Shown here one piece after another: positions 50,974-59,819 of a stretch of DNA of 64,000 nt. Where the stretch lies: assembly GCF_021044685.1 (NCBI RefSeq), contig NZ_CP088014.1, forward strand, positions 868,001 through 932,000, given 5' to 3'. Each line of letters begins with the position of its first letter. The first letter of the stretch is position 1. Under the pieces are notes generated by a model. The model saw only the letters and a list, made by a program, of their open reading frames with translations, made no database searches and was not told the origin of the DNA. Position numbers and translations under genes: made by a program. Origin of the DNA: Bradyrhizobium daqingense (GTDB lineage: Bacteria; Pseudomonadota; Alphaproteobacteria; Rhizobiales; Xanthobacteraceae).

Positions 50974-52494
50974 ATGAAGGTTGGGGACGATCGGACGGGC
51001 CTGCGCATTCGGGGGAAGCGCGCGCGCTCGTTCTGGACGGGGGCCATGTTGACGCTGGGGCTGCTCGCGGCTCCCGGGATCGTCAGCGCCGCAGATGCAC
51101 CGGTCGGCGACCAGTCGCCGATGCAGGCGCCGGCGGATCTCAGCGTATCGCCGGTTGCGACCATCGCATCGGCCCGCACGCGCTTTCTCTCGCTTGGCAT
51201 CGGCAAATCCGTCGTCATCGACTTGCCGCGCGAGGTCAAGGACGTGCTGGTGGCCGATCCCAAGATCGCCAACGCGGTGATCCGCTCGTCCCAGCGCGCC
51301 TATATCATCGGCGGTCAGGTCGGCCAGACCAACGTGGTGTTCTTCTCCGCCGACGGCCAGCAGGTCGCCTCCTACGACATCGCGGTGAAACGCGACCTCA
51401 ACGGCATGCGCACCGCGCTGCGCCAGTCGTTGCCAGGCGTGCAGATCGAAGGCGTCGGCGACAGCGTCATGCTGACCGGCTCGGTGTCGAGCCCGGTCGA
51501 GGCGCAGCAGGCCGGCGAAGTCGCCGCCAAGCTCGTCGGCGGCGCGGACAAGGTCGTCAACAACATCGTCGTGCGCGGCCGCGATCAGGTGATGCTCAAG
51601 GTCGTCGTCGGCGAAGTGCGCCGCGACATCGTCAAGCAGCTGGGCGTCGACCTCAGTGCCAGCTTGAACGCCGGCACCGCGGTGGTGAACTTCAACAATT
51701 CCAATCCGTTCTCGGTCTCCGGCGGGCCGATCGTCGGCAGCAACGGGCTCGGCGTTACAGGCCTCGCCAAGGGCGTTGCCACCGTCAACGCCACGATGCG
51801 CGCGATGGAAAGCGCCGGCGTCATGCGCACGCTGGCCGAACCGAGCCTGACCGCGATCTCCGGCGAATCCGCCACCTTCATCGCCGGCGGCGAATTCCCG
51901 ATTCCCGCAGGCTATTCCTGCGATCCCGTCACCCATGTCTGTACCACCCAGATCACCTACAAGAAGTTCGGCATCTCCCTGAACTTCACCCCGGTCGTGC
52001 TCAGCGAAGGCCGCATCAGCCTGCGTGTGATGACCGAGGTCTCGGAGCTGTCGAATACCAACGCGATCACGCTGACCCAGGCGCTTTCTTCGACCTCGAG
52101 CAACTCGGTCACCATCCCGTCGATCCAGACCCGCCGCGCCGAGACCACGCTGGAAATTCCCTCCGGCGGCTCGATGGCGATGGCAGGCCTGATCCAGCAG
52201 AAGACCAAGCAGGCGATCAACGGCCTGCCCGGCGTCGACCAGATCCCGATCATCGGCGCGCTGTTCCGCAGCCAGGACTTCGTCAACAACGAGACCGAGC
52301 TGATGGTGATCGTGACGCCCTATGTCGTGCGCGCGGTCGCCCAGAAGGAATTGTCGCGCCCCGACGACGGTTTCGCGCCGGCGTCCGACGCGCAGACGGC
52401 GCTGCTCGGCCGCATGAACCGCCTCTATGGCGTCACGCGCCGGGTCGATCCGATCAACGGCGCGCCCGGCGATTTCGGCTTCATCATCGATTGA
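50974..52494 (+). CDS. cpaC: Flp pilus outer-membrane secretin CpaC (RcpA)
   Basis: 506 residues. Long signal peptide (SFWTGAMLTLGLLAAPGIVS, cleavage near SAADA). An N-terminal pilus domain (SVVIDLPREVKDVLVADPKI, GGQVGQTNVVFFSADGQQVA) and a BON-like segment (GDSVMLTGSVSSPVEAQQAG) precede the secretin domain. That domain contains LAEPSLTAISGESATFIAGG and the signature GGSMAMAGLIQQKTKQAING, ending VDQIPIIGALFRSQDF. It forms the outer-membrane pore. Confidence 0.95.
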   Translation: MKVGDDRTGLRIRGKRARSFWTGAMLTLGLLAAPGIVSAADAPVGDQSPMQAPADLSVSPVATIASARTRFLSLGIGKSVVIDLPREVKDVLVADPKIANAVIRSSQRAYIIGGQVGQTNVVFFSADGQQVASYDIAVKRDLNGMRTALRQSLPGVQIEGVGDSVMLTGSVSSPVEAQQAGEVAAKLVGGADKVVNNIVVRGRDQVMLKVVVGEVRRDIVKQLGVDLSASLNAGTAVVNFNNSNPFSVSGGPIVGSNGLGVTGLAKGVATVNATMRAMESAGVMRTLAEPSLTAISGESATFIAGGEFPIPAGYSCDPVTHVCTTQITYKKFGISLNFTPVVLSEGRISLRVMTEVSELSNTNAITLTQALSSTSSNSVTIPSIQTRRAETTLEIPSGGSMAMAGLIQQKTKQAINGLPGVDQIPIIGALFRSQDFVNNETELMVIVTPYVVRAVAQKELSRPDDGFAPASDAQTALLGRMNRLYGVTRRVDPINGAPGDFGFIID

Positions 52495-52536
52495 GGACGA
52501 ACGCGCGGCACGGAATTCGGGCAAGGGGATGAAGCG

Positions 52537-53271
52537 ATGACGAAGACGATGACCGATCGACGTCGCAGTTTGAGCATCGTGCTGACGCTGGCGGGGCTCT
52601 CCGTCATGCTGGGCGCGTGCAACACTGCGGGCGACATCGTCACCCAGACGGTGCCAACCGATTATCGCCAGCGCCATCCGATCGCGGTGCAGGAAGGCCG
52701 GAAATCGATCGTGATCTTCGTCGGCAAGTCCCGCGGCGGCTTGTCGGCCGAGCAGCACGCCGATGTCGCCGGCGTTGCCCGGGACTGGATGCGTGAAGGC
52801 ACCGGCTCCGTCGTCGTGGACGTCCCCGTCGACACCGCGAATTCGCGCGCTGCGGCGGCGACCTATCGGGAGATCCGTTCGGTGCTCACGTCCGGCGGCG
52901 TGCCGTCGCGTGCCATCGTTCAGCATCCCTATCGCCCCGAGGATCCCGGCCTGCTGCCGACGGTGCGGCTGAGCTATTCGAAGATCACCGCGACGGCCGG
53001 CCCCTGCGGGCTGTGGCCGGAAGACGTCGGTCCGAACATCCTCGACCCCGGCTACAACGAGAACAAGCCGTACTTCAATCTGGGCTGCGCCAGCCAGCGC
53101 AATCTTGCGGCGATGATCGACAACCCCGCCGACCTCGAGCAGCCGCGCGCGGAGACGCCCGCCTACACCGCGCGGCGCGACATCGCCTTCGAACGCTATC
53201 GCAAGGGCTCGACGACTACGACAACCTATCCCGAGGCCGACAAGGCCAAACTCAGCGATACCGGCAAATGA
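52537..53271 (+). CDS. cpaD: Flp pilus lipoprotein CpaD
   Basis: 244 residues. Lipoprotein signal with lipobox LGACN (IVLTLAGLSVMLGACNTAGD), then the CpaD domain DYRQRHPIAVQEGRKSIVIF, RDWMREGTGSVVVDVPVDTA and CASQRNLAAMIDNPADLEQP. It assists the secretin in the outer membrane. The stop overlaps the cpaE start by 4 bases. Confidence 0.93.
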   Translation: MTKTMTDRRRSLSIVLTLAGLSVMLGACNTAGDIVTQTVPTDYRQRHPIAVQEGRKSIVIFVGKSRGGLSAEQHADVAGVARDWMREGTGSVVVDVPVDTANSRAAAATYREIRSVLTSGGVPSRAIVQHPYRPEDPGLLPTVRLSYSKITATAGPCGLWPEDVGPNILDPGYNENKPYFNLGCASQRNLAAMIDNPADLEQPRAETPAYTARRDIAFERYRKGSTTTTTYPEADKAKLSDTGK

Positions 53272-54557
53272 CAGGCATCCACGACGAAGACGCGGACGAT
53301 CCGCGCCACCCGGACGAGCACATCGCGCCGGTTCCGCGCATCTCGGTGCAGGCGTTCTGCGAGACCGAGCAGACGCTCGCCGCGGTGACCGCGGCCGGGC
53401 AGGATCGGCGACTGGCCAAGGCACATCTCACCGCCAAGGACGGCGGTCTCGCCGCGGCGATCGAGGTCTATGAAACGATGCCGACGCCGAACGTGATCGT
53501 CATCGAATCCGACGGCACGCGCGACATCCTGGAAGGACTCGACGACCTCGCCGGCGTCTGCGATCCCGGCACCCGCGTCGTCGTGATCGGCAATCCCAAC
53601 GACACCGCGCCCTATCGCGAGCTGGTCCGCCGCGGCGTCAACGACTACGTGATCGGCCCGGTCGAAACCCTCGACGTGGTCCGCTCGATCTGCAGCCTGT
53701 TCTCGGCGTCCGAAGCCATCATCACCGGCCGCGTCATTGCTGTGGTCGGCGCCAAGGGCGGCGTCGGCGCGTCCACCGTCGCGCACAACGTCGCCTGGAC
53801 GATCGCCCGCGACCTCGCGCTCGATTCCGTCGTGATCGATCTCGACCTCGCCTTCGGCACCGCGAGCCTCGACTACAATCAGGACCCGGTACAGGGCATC
53901 GCCAACGCGGTGCTGTCGCAGGATCGGCCGGACACCGCTCTGCTGGAGCGCCTGCTCGCCAAGTGTACCGATCGGCTCAGCCTGCTGGCCGCGCCCGCGA
54001 CGCTCGATCGCGTTTATGATTTCGGCGCCGAAGCCTTTGACGCAGTGTTCGACACGCTACGCATGACCACGCCCTGCATCATGCTCGACGTTCCCCACCA
54101 ATGGTCGGGCTGGACGCGGCGCGCGCTGGTCAATGCCGATGACATCGTGATCGTGGCCGAGCCTGATCTCGCCAATTTGCGCAACACCAAGAACATGCTG
54201 AGCGTGCTGAAGGCGGCGCGGCCGAACGACCGGCCGCCGCTGTACTGCCTCAATCAGGTCGGCATGCACAAGCGCGCCGAGATCGAGGTCAAGGCCTTCG
54301 CCAAGACGATGGAGAGCCAGCCGCTCGCGGTGATCCCGTTCGATTCGAAGCTGTTCTCCACCGCCGCCAACAACGGCCAGATGATCGCGGAGGTCGCCAA
54401 GAACCACCGCACCACCGCGCTATTCCAGACCATGGCGAACCGCCTCGCCGGCCGCGGCGAGGTGAAGCAGCCGAAGCGTTCGCTGCTCGGACCGCTCCTG
54501 AAGAAGCTGAAGGGCAAGTCGGGCCGCAGCTCCGCTCCGCATCGGAAGGCGTCGTAA
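53268..54557 (+). CDS. cpaE: Flp pilus assembly ATPase CpaE (TadZ)
   Basis: 429 residues from the ATG at 53268. A degenerate receiver-like domain (VIVIESDGTRDILEGLDDLA to RGVNDYVIGPVETLDVVRSI) is followed by a MinD/ParA-like ATPase with the deviant Walker A IAVVGAKGGVGASTVAHNVA. DLDLAFGTASLDYNQDP and IMLDVPHQWSGWTRRALVNA follow. It localises the pilus machine. The cpaF, tadB and tadC genes that usually follow are absent; the next gene is on the other strand. Confidence 0.94.
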   Translation: MTGIHDEDADDPRHPDEHIAPVPRISVQAFCETEQTLAAVTAAGQDRRLAKAHLTAKDGGLAAAIEVYETMPTPNVIVIESDGTRDILEGLDDLAGVCDPGTRVVVIGNPNDTAPYRELVRRGVNDYVIGPVETLDVVRSICSLFSASEAIITGRVIAVVGAKGGVGASTVAHNVAWTIARDLALDSVVIDLDLAFGTASLDYNQDPVQGIANAVLSQDRPDTALLERLLAKCTDRLSLLAAPATLDRVYDFGAEAFDAVFDTLRMTTPCIMLDVPHQWSGWTRRALVNADDIVIVAEPDLANLRNTKNMLSVLKAARPNDRPPLYCLNQVGMHKRAEIEVKAFAKTMESQPLAVIPFDSKLFSTAANNGQMIAEVAKNHRTTALFQTMANRLAGRGEVKQPKRSLLGPLLKKLKGKSGRSSAPHRKAS

Positions 54558-54577
54558 GCGCCACCAGGAGAGGCGGA

Positions 54578-55357
54578 CTACCTCTCCGCCCGCTGCTGCT
54601 TCTTGGCCAGCAGCTCCCGCAGCGCCGTGACCTTGGCCGCAGCCCGGTCCGGCGGCAAATCTGCCTTGACGAGGATTTCGGCCTCGGCCTGGCGGCCCTG
54701 CAATCCCAGCACGAGCGCGAGATTGGCACGGATCCGTACATCGTTCTGATTGCGCTGATGGGCCCGGCCGAGCACCTGTTCGGCCCGCGGCAGATTGTTC
54801 TGGAGCATGTAGGACAGGCCGAGATTGGACAGAACCTGCGGCTCGTCGGGCACGATCTTGAGGGCGCTCGCATAATATTGCTGCGCCTCCTCGTTGCGGC
54901 CGAGTTGATCAAGCGCGGCGCCCTGCGCCGACAGGATGCGCCAGTCCGGATCCTCGGGCGAATGTGCGCGGCCGAGAACGTCGAAGGCCTGCTGGAAATT
55001 GCCGTTGTCGGCGAGCGCGCGGCCATAGCCGGCGAGCAGCGCCTTGTTTTGGGGAGAGTTGAGCACGGCCTGCTCCAGCACCGCGACCGCCTGCGCGCGC
55101 TGACCGGTGTCACGCAGCGCCTTGCCATAGGCGAGCGCAATTGCGGGATCGCTGGGCTTGGCGCGGTAGCGCTCACGCAGGGCGTCCAGGTCCGGCCTAG
55201 CGTCCGGCTTGGCCTCGGCCTTCGCTTCGGCTCTGGCGCCGAGCGCGCCGGTCACGTCCTCGACGCCATTGGTCTGGCAGCCGCCAAGGGTGAGGACCAC
55301 GAATGCAGAAAGCAGGAACTTCGCCGGAGCAAAGGCGGGAGACGAACGCTTGAACAT
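54578..55357 (-). CDS. TadD-like tetratricopeptide-repeat lipoprotein
   Basis: 259 residues. Lipobox LGGCQ (FLLSAFVVLTLGGCQTNGVE), then an Ala/Lys/Glu-rich stretch and four or more TPRs, e.g. IALAYGKALRDTGQRAQAVA, LLAGYGRALADNGNFQQAFD, ILSAQGAALDQLGRNEEAQQ and VLSNLGLSYMLQNNLPRAEQ. It resembles TadD, the pilotin-like assembly factor of the Tad pilus, and is convergent with cpaE. The start follows a ribosome-binding-like tattc. Confidence 0.8.
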   Translation of the reverse strand: MFKRSSPAFAPAKFLLSAFVVLTLGGCQTNGVEDVTGALGARAEAKAEAKPDARPDLDALRERYRAKPSDPAIALAYGKALRDTGQRAQAVAVLEQAVLNSPQNKALLAGYGRALADNGNFQQAFDVLGRAHSPEDPDWRILSAQGAALDQLGRNEEAQQYYASALKIVPDEPQVLSNLGLSYMLQNNLPRAEQVLGRAHQRNQNDVRIRANLALVLGLQGRQAEAEILVKADLPPDRAAAKVTALRELLAKKQQRAER

Positions 55358-55438
55358 ACTCTGATCACTCGGGCGACTGATCAGAGATGCTGACCGATTA
55401 ACGCTAAAGCCCGGTTAAGGAGGCGGGCGGAGCCGGCC

Positions 55439-55684
55439 TCAATCGACGAACTCGGCGCCGAACTCGCAGCCGATGCGCCAGCGCAGACGGCATTGGCGGG
55501 AATAATCGGGCGCGAAGATGATGGTGAATTGCGGCGGCACTTCCAAAAATTCCGCCACCACCTTCACGCCGCCGTCCGAAATATCCGTGATGGTGCAATC
55601 GCGCGGCAGCGAGCCCGCGCCAAAATGGATCTTGGCCAGCCGGCTGCACACCCGACGTTCGCTTCTCCGGCGATTTGCAAGCAT
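55439..55684 (-). CDS. Single-domain PilZ protein
   Basis: 81 residues. c-di-GMP-binding pattern: RRRSERRVCSRLAKI (R-x3-R box), then DCTITDISDGGVKVVAEFLE (D/N-x-S-x-x-G), as in PilZ proteins. The C-terminal tail has three cysteines in total. A possible link to pilus control is contextual only. Confidence 0.85.
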   Translation of the reverse strand: MLANRRRSERRVCSRLAKIHFGAGSLPRDCTITDISDGGVKVVAEFLEVPPQFTIIFAPDYSRQCRLRWRIGCEFGAEFVD

Positions 55685-55911
55685 TTGAACTCTTCACCCG
55701 TTAGACCACGGCCCATCCCGCAGGCCTAGGAGTAGCGGACATTCGTTGGAATGTGCTGAGGGCGGAAGCTCGCATTCGAGGCGTAGTGTCCGCGTCGCGT
55801 ATACGACTGGTTAAGGGTTGGCCTGGCTCTCGGGGACGTTCCCGTATTGTTCTTGCGAAGCGCCGCGCGCCCTGCTACCCTCGATTGAGCAAAGGGCAGG
55901 CTGGTTCGAGC

Positions 55912-56559
55912 ATGGTTCAGCGGGTTTCTACCGTCGCCTTCGAGGGGATCGAGGCCCGCGCGGTCGACGTGCAGGTGCAGGTCGCTCCTGGCCTGCCGGC
56001 CTTCGCCATTGTCGGCCTGCCGGACAAGGCGGTGTCGGAGGCGCGCGAGCGGGTTCGGTCGGCGCTGATCGCATCAGGGCTGGCGCTGCCGGCGCGGCGG
56101 ATCATCGTCAATCTGGCGCCGGCCGACCTGCCCAAGGAGGGCAGCCATTACGACCTGCCGATCGCGCTCGGGCTGATGGCGGCAATCGGCGCGATTCCGC
56201 CGGATGCGCTGACGGGCTTCACCGTGCTCGGCGAACTCGGCCTCGACGGCTCGATCGCGCCGGTCGCGGGCGTCCTGCCCGCCGCGATCGGCGCCAATGC
56301 GCGCGAGGAGGGCCTGATCTGCCCCGCCGCCTGCGGCTCGGAAGCGGCCTGGGCAAGCCCCGACATCCAGATCATCGCAGCGAGCTCGCTGATCCAGATC
56401 GCCAACCATTTCAAGGGCACCCAGGTGCTGTCGCGGCCCTCGCCGAAGGTGCACGAGGCCGCCGCCTCCTCGCTCGACCTGCGCGACATCAAGGGCCAGG
56501 AGAGCGCCAAGCGGGCGCTGGAGATCGCAGCCGCCGGCGGGCATCACCTGCTCATGTGA
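55912..56559 (+). pseudogene. comM: comM/yifB N-terminal fragment, split by island insertion
   Basis: 215 residues from ATG 55912 match the N-terminal Lon-like domain and the start of the Mg-chelatase ATPase of ComM: VQRVSTVAFEGIEARAVDVQ, AFAIVGLPDKAVSEARERVR, NLAPADLPKEGSHYDLPIAL, DLRDIKGQESAKRALEIAAA. The reading frame ends at GGHHLLM-stop, where intact proteins (about 500 residues) continue into VGPPGSGKS. The rest, including both Walker motifs, is missing in the window. ComM is a helicase promoting branch migration in natural transformation; this copy is presumably inactive unless the island excises. Confidence 0.93.
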
Positions 56560-56600
56560 TCTTCCCAATGCCCAAAGTGGGCGCTATAGGGAAGACCAGA
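56535..56600 (+). other. Putative left attachment junction (attL) in comM
   Basis: The comM-like sequence stops at ctcatg (56551-56556). Island sequence then begins with a nested inverted repeat: TCTTCCC (56560-56566), GCCCA (56570-56574), TGGGC (56578-56582), GGGAAGA (56589-56595). Large serine recombinases act at such short imperfect dyads. The crossover dinucleotide cannot be placed without the other end. Confidence 0.55.
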
Positions 56601-56601
56601 C

Positions 56602-56775
56602 ATGAACCGCATCACCACCGCAGCCATCAAGTTCAGTTGGGCCGTACAGATCCCAGGGGAGCGCAAGCAAGCCCTTGGGGAACGCGTGGAGGCGTGGGCG
56701 CACCGCTTAGCCGTCCGGTGGGGTTGCGTCGATACCGTACTCGCCACGGTCACACGCGAAGCTCTGAGCCGCTGA
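56602..56775 (+). CDS. Small ORF (57 aa) between attL and recombinase
   Basis: Starts MNRITTAAIKFSWAVQIPGE and ends TREALSR; basic and helical, no recognised domain. It stops 9 bases before the recombinase ATG on the same strand, so it is likely co-transcribed. Position and charge would suit a recombination directionality factor, but nothing in the sequence proves it. Confidence 0.5.
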   Translation: MNRITTAAIKFSWAVQIPGERKQALGERVEAWAHRLAVRWGCVDTVLATVTREALSR

Positions 56776-56784
56776 GGGAAGCCC

Positions 56785-58389
56785 ATGGACACGCAGCGGC
56801 TCCCGAGGGCGTACAGCTACGTTCGGTTCAGCACACCTGAGCAGGCCAAGGGCCATTCGCTCCAGCGTCAGACCGATGCAGCGCGGGCGTGGGCCGCTGC
56901 AACCAAGGTCACCTTGGATGACGAGCTGACTTTTCAAGATAAGGGCGTCTCGGGCTTCACAGGGGCCAATAGAGAGACTGGGGAACTCGGGGTGTTCCTT
57001 GAGCGCGTCAAGGACGGGACGATACCGCACGGCTCTTGGCTCTTGGTCGAGAGCCTTGACCGCATCAGCAGGCAAGCAGCGCGACGGGCGGTGCGGGTCA
57101 TTGAAGACATCATCGAGCATGGGATCACCGTTGTGGACCTGTCCGATGGAGGACGGGAGTACAGCGCCGAGACGCTCGAAAAGGACCCGTTCCTCTTCAT
57201 GATGATGGTGCTCAAATTCATCCGCGCCAACGAAGAGAGCGCCACCAAGGGCGTTCGTGTGGCCAAGGCGCACGCCGCCAGACGGGAGAAGTTCAGGGGG
57301 CAGGAGAAGCTCACCAAGCCCTACACCCTGAAGCTCCCCGCGTGGATCCGCTGGAACACCCAGACAGCAAGCTATGAGCTGATTGAACACCGAGCGAAGT
57401 TGCTGCGGTGGATGTTCGAGATGTCTGACGACGGAACGGGGGCTCACAGCATCGCTGCGCACCTCAACGATACCAAGGAGGACACATGGGGCGCGGGGAA
57501 GTGGAAGGCCAAGTATTGGCACCGCTCCTACATCCGCAAGCTCCTGACCAACAAGGCCGCCATTGGGGTCTTTGTGCCGCACACGGTGCGGAAGATTGAT
57601 GGCAAGCGCACCAAGGAACGGACACCGCAAGAGCCTATCGCGCACCGCTTCCCCGCTGCGGTAGACCGGGACCTGTTCGAGCGTGTGAACGCCCGCCTGA
57701 GCACCACGGCCCCACGAGGGAAGAACGCCAAGGAGCCCACACGGTCAATCTTCGCGGGGCTCATGAAGTGTCAGCACTGCGGGGGCACCGTTACTCGGGT
57801 CAACAAAGGGCAGCAGGTGTATCTCGTGTGCGCAGCGGCGCACGGGAAATCAGGGACATGCAAATACGAGAGCGTCCCCTATGCCGAAGCCGTAAGCGCC
57901 TTCAGGCTCCGCTTGCTCGGAACGCTCGATGATGCGCCAACCGGCAGCAACACCGCAGACATGGACGCCAAAATCGAGCAGTTGAAGGGGACAGTCGATG
58001 TAGGTGAAGGCTACGTAAACGAGCTGCTAGAGCTGCGCATCACCGACAAAAGCAGGGCCGCGTCACAACGGCTCCGGGACGCCGAGCGCGAACTTGATGA
58101 GCACCGGGAGGCGCTGAGGAAACTGTTGGAACGCAGGGACGCCCTCAGAAGCACCAACGTGAACATGCGACTGGCCGCCGTCGAGAAGGCGCTCACGAGG
58201 GAGCCCATGGACACGGAGGAGGCCAACAAGGCCTTGCGGGGAGCGGTAAGCAAGATGGTGATGCGACCGCAGGAAGCGGGCTTGGACATCTGGTGGCACC
58301 ACGCGGAGACCCCGCAGGAGACGCTTTTCATGACGAGCCGCTTCAATTGGGACGCCAACTCAATCGAGAACATGATGGAAGAGGACTGA
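56785..58389 (+). CDS. Large serine recombinase (island integrase)
   Basis: 534 residues. Resolvase domain with the nucleophile S16 in SYVRFSTPEQAKGHSLQRQT, and WLLVESLDRISRQAARRAVR for the active-site arginines. A recombinase domain follows (GAHSIAAHLNDTKEDTWGAG, YIRKLLTNKAAIGVFVPHTV). A zinc ribbon (MKCQHCGGTVTRV, then KSGTC), with a long coiled coil (RDAERELDEHREALRKLLER), completes the protein. It should integrate and, with a directionality factor, excise the element from comM. It differs from tyrosine integrases of classical symbiosis islands. Confidence 0.93.
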   Translation: MDTQRLPRAYSYVRFSTPEQAKGHSLQRQTDAARAWAAATKVTLDDELTFQDKGVSGFTGANRETGELGVFLERVKDGTIPHGSWLLVESLDRISRQAARRAVRVIEDIIEHGITVVDLSDGGREYSAETLEKDPFLFMMMVLKFIRANEESATKGVRVAKAHAARREKFRGQEKLTKPYTLKLPAWIRWNTQTASYELIEHRAKLLRWMFEMSDDGTGAHSIAAHLNDTKEDTWGAGKWKAKYWHRSYIRKLLTNKAAIGVFVPHTVRKIDGKRTKERTPQEPIAHRFPAAVDRDLFERVNARLSTTAPRGKNAKEPTRSIFAGLMKCQHCGGTVTRVNKGQQVYLVCAAAHGKSGTCKYESVPYAEAVSAFRLRLLGTLDDAPTGSNTADMDAKIEQLKGTVDVGEGYVNELLELRITDKSRAASQRLRDAERELDEHREALRKLLERRDALRSTNVNMRLAAVEKALTREPMDTEEANKALRGAVSKMVMRPQEAGLDIWWHHAETPQETLFMTSRFNWDANSIENMMEED

Positions 58390-58394
58390 GCCGA

Positions 58395-59291
58395 GTGGCC
58401 AAGAAGAATACGCAACGGAAGCGCACGTTCACCCGCACTGACATCCAGACACCCGCAGACACCTACGAGAGCATTGCAGACCTTGAGGCCCGACTGAGGA
58501 CCGAGGAGCAACCCGTGCTCCCGGCGAACGCCAGCGCAGGGACGGTGCTGGAGCGCGACACCATTAGGGTCGCGGAGAAGGCTTTCCAATGGCGGCTACC
58601 CAAGCGCAACATGGTGCCAAGACATGATGTCATCTACGACATGGCAAGGGCGCTGCGTGATGGGTTCAAGCTGCCACCAATCACAGTGTTCGCTGTTGGG
58701 ACCGGGTTCTACGTAATTGACGGCCACCACCGCTTAGCGGCTTACGACACGGCGGGTGTGCGCCAGGTCCCAGCCAAGGTGTTCCTCGGGACATTAGAGG
58801 AGGCAGAGCGCTTTGCCCTGCGAAGCAATTCTCGGGATAAGATCCCAATGGGAAAGGCGGACAAGCTCGCAGCCGCGTGGAGGCTTGTGAGGCAAGACAA
58901 GGACGGGGACAGCATCTCCAGCATCGCCAGAGACGCCGGTATTGCCCAGAGCAGCGTAAGCAACATGAGGGCCGTGCTGAAGAGGCTGAGGGAGATGGGG
59001 CTGCCAGCGGACGACGTTCTGGAGATGTCTTGGAACACGGCGCGCGGACGAGCGCAGGGGATTACGGAGGACGCCGAGCTTGAGGATTGGCGCGAGGCTG
59101 AAGCTCAGAAACTGGTCGAAGCAATCGCCCGTGCGAAACTGGGAGCACGCCTGACCAAGAACCCGGACATCACGGCTATAGCTCTGGCCAAATTGAACGA
59201 TGGGCTCCCGCAGGCCCTCATGGCCCAATGGACGGAGCCGGCCGAAGCGACCTACGACCCGGACGACAAAACGCCCGATGAGGACTTCTGA
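58395..59291 (+). CDS. ParB-like nuclease-domain protein
   Basis: 298 residues from GTG 58395, six bases after the recombinase stop. The ParB/Srx-like fold is recognised by MARALRDGFKLPPITVFAVG and GFYVIDGHHRLAAYDTAGVR, then a helix-turn-helix-like SISSIARDAGIAQSSVSNMR. The acidic C-terminus ends DDKTPDEDF. No parA and no plasmid replication gene is present, so it is probably a mobile-element DNA-binding or nicking protein rather than a partition factor. Composition and A/G bias match the recombinase. Confidence 0.75.
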   Translation: MAKKNTQRKRTFTRTDIQTPADTYESIADLEARLRTEEQPVLPANASAGTVLERDTIRVAEKAFQWRLPKRNMVPRHDVIYDMARALRDGFKLPPITVFAVGTGFYVIDGHHRLAAYDTAGVRQVPAKVFLGTLEEAERFALRSNSRDKIPMGKADKLAAAWRLVRQDKDGDSISSIARDAGIAQSSVSNMRAVLKRLREMGLPADDVLEMSWNTARGRAQGITEDAELEDWREAEAQKLVEAIARAKLGARLTKNPDITAIALAKLNDGLPQALMAQWTEPAEATYDPDDKTPDEDF

Positions 59292-59819
59292 AGGTCCCCA
59301 AACACTACACCCCCCATTTGGGGAGGTTGAGAGACGGGGCTCCTCAGTTGAGGCACCCGGAAGGGGAGACATACGCTGCCAGTTTATAACAACGTGGGGA
59401 GGCGCCAGACGGCCCCCCCCCGGAGTTCCGTGAAATTGGGGCCAGATCGGCCACAATATTGTATCAACGCGGGTGGCAGGCGCGGCACTAGGGGCGTCCC
59501 CCCACCCCGAGGACGCAGCAGGAGAGCCCACCGGAACGCTCAAGCGCTCTGCAGGGATTGGGGGCTTGGATGACCGCAGGACCCACCGAGACACCAAACC
59601 CGCACCGCCGACCGCCAAGAGGATCCATCCGGGGCGGGCTCTCCGCCATCAGAACGGCAGGAGCCGCATCGACCAGAGCATCGGCGGAAACAACCAGCCA
59701 AGGAACACGTCAAGGCGGCCCTGAAATCCGGCCGGGGCTTGAGGCCAAAAAGGGTACCCGCCGAACGAGGCTCAGCGATAGGAGACCCGCTGCACTACGA
59801 GAGGGATCCACCGCGGCGA
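59292..59819. other. Convergent intergenic region on the island, no recognised gene
   Basis: 528 G/C-rich bases. Open frames here (e.g. 59473-59724 and 59558-59887 on plus) encode low-complexity, Arg/Pro-rich strings without a ribosome binding site or family resemblance. A hairpin ccccatttgggg near 59312 follows the ParB-like gene and could terminate it. Confidence 0.5.

Noticed and set aside
50908..53424. 838-residue minus-strand open frame
   Set aside because: Antisense of cpaC/cpaD; no ribosome binding site or recognisable domain.
56560..56784. tRNA gene as island attachment site
   Set aside because: No tRNA-like cloverleaf; the insertion point is inside comM.
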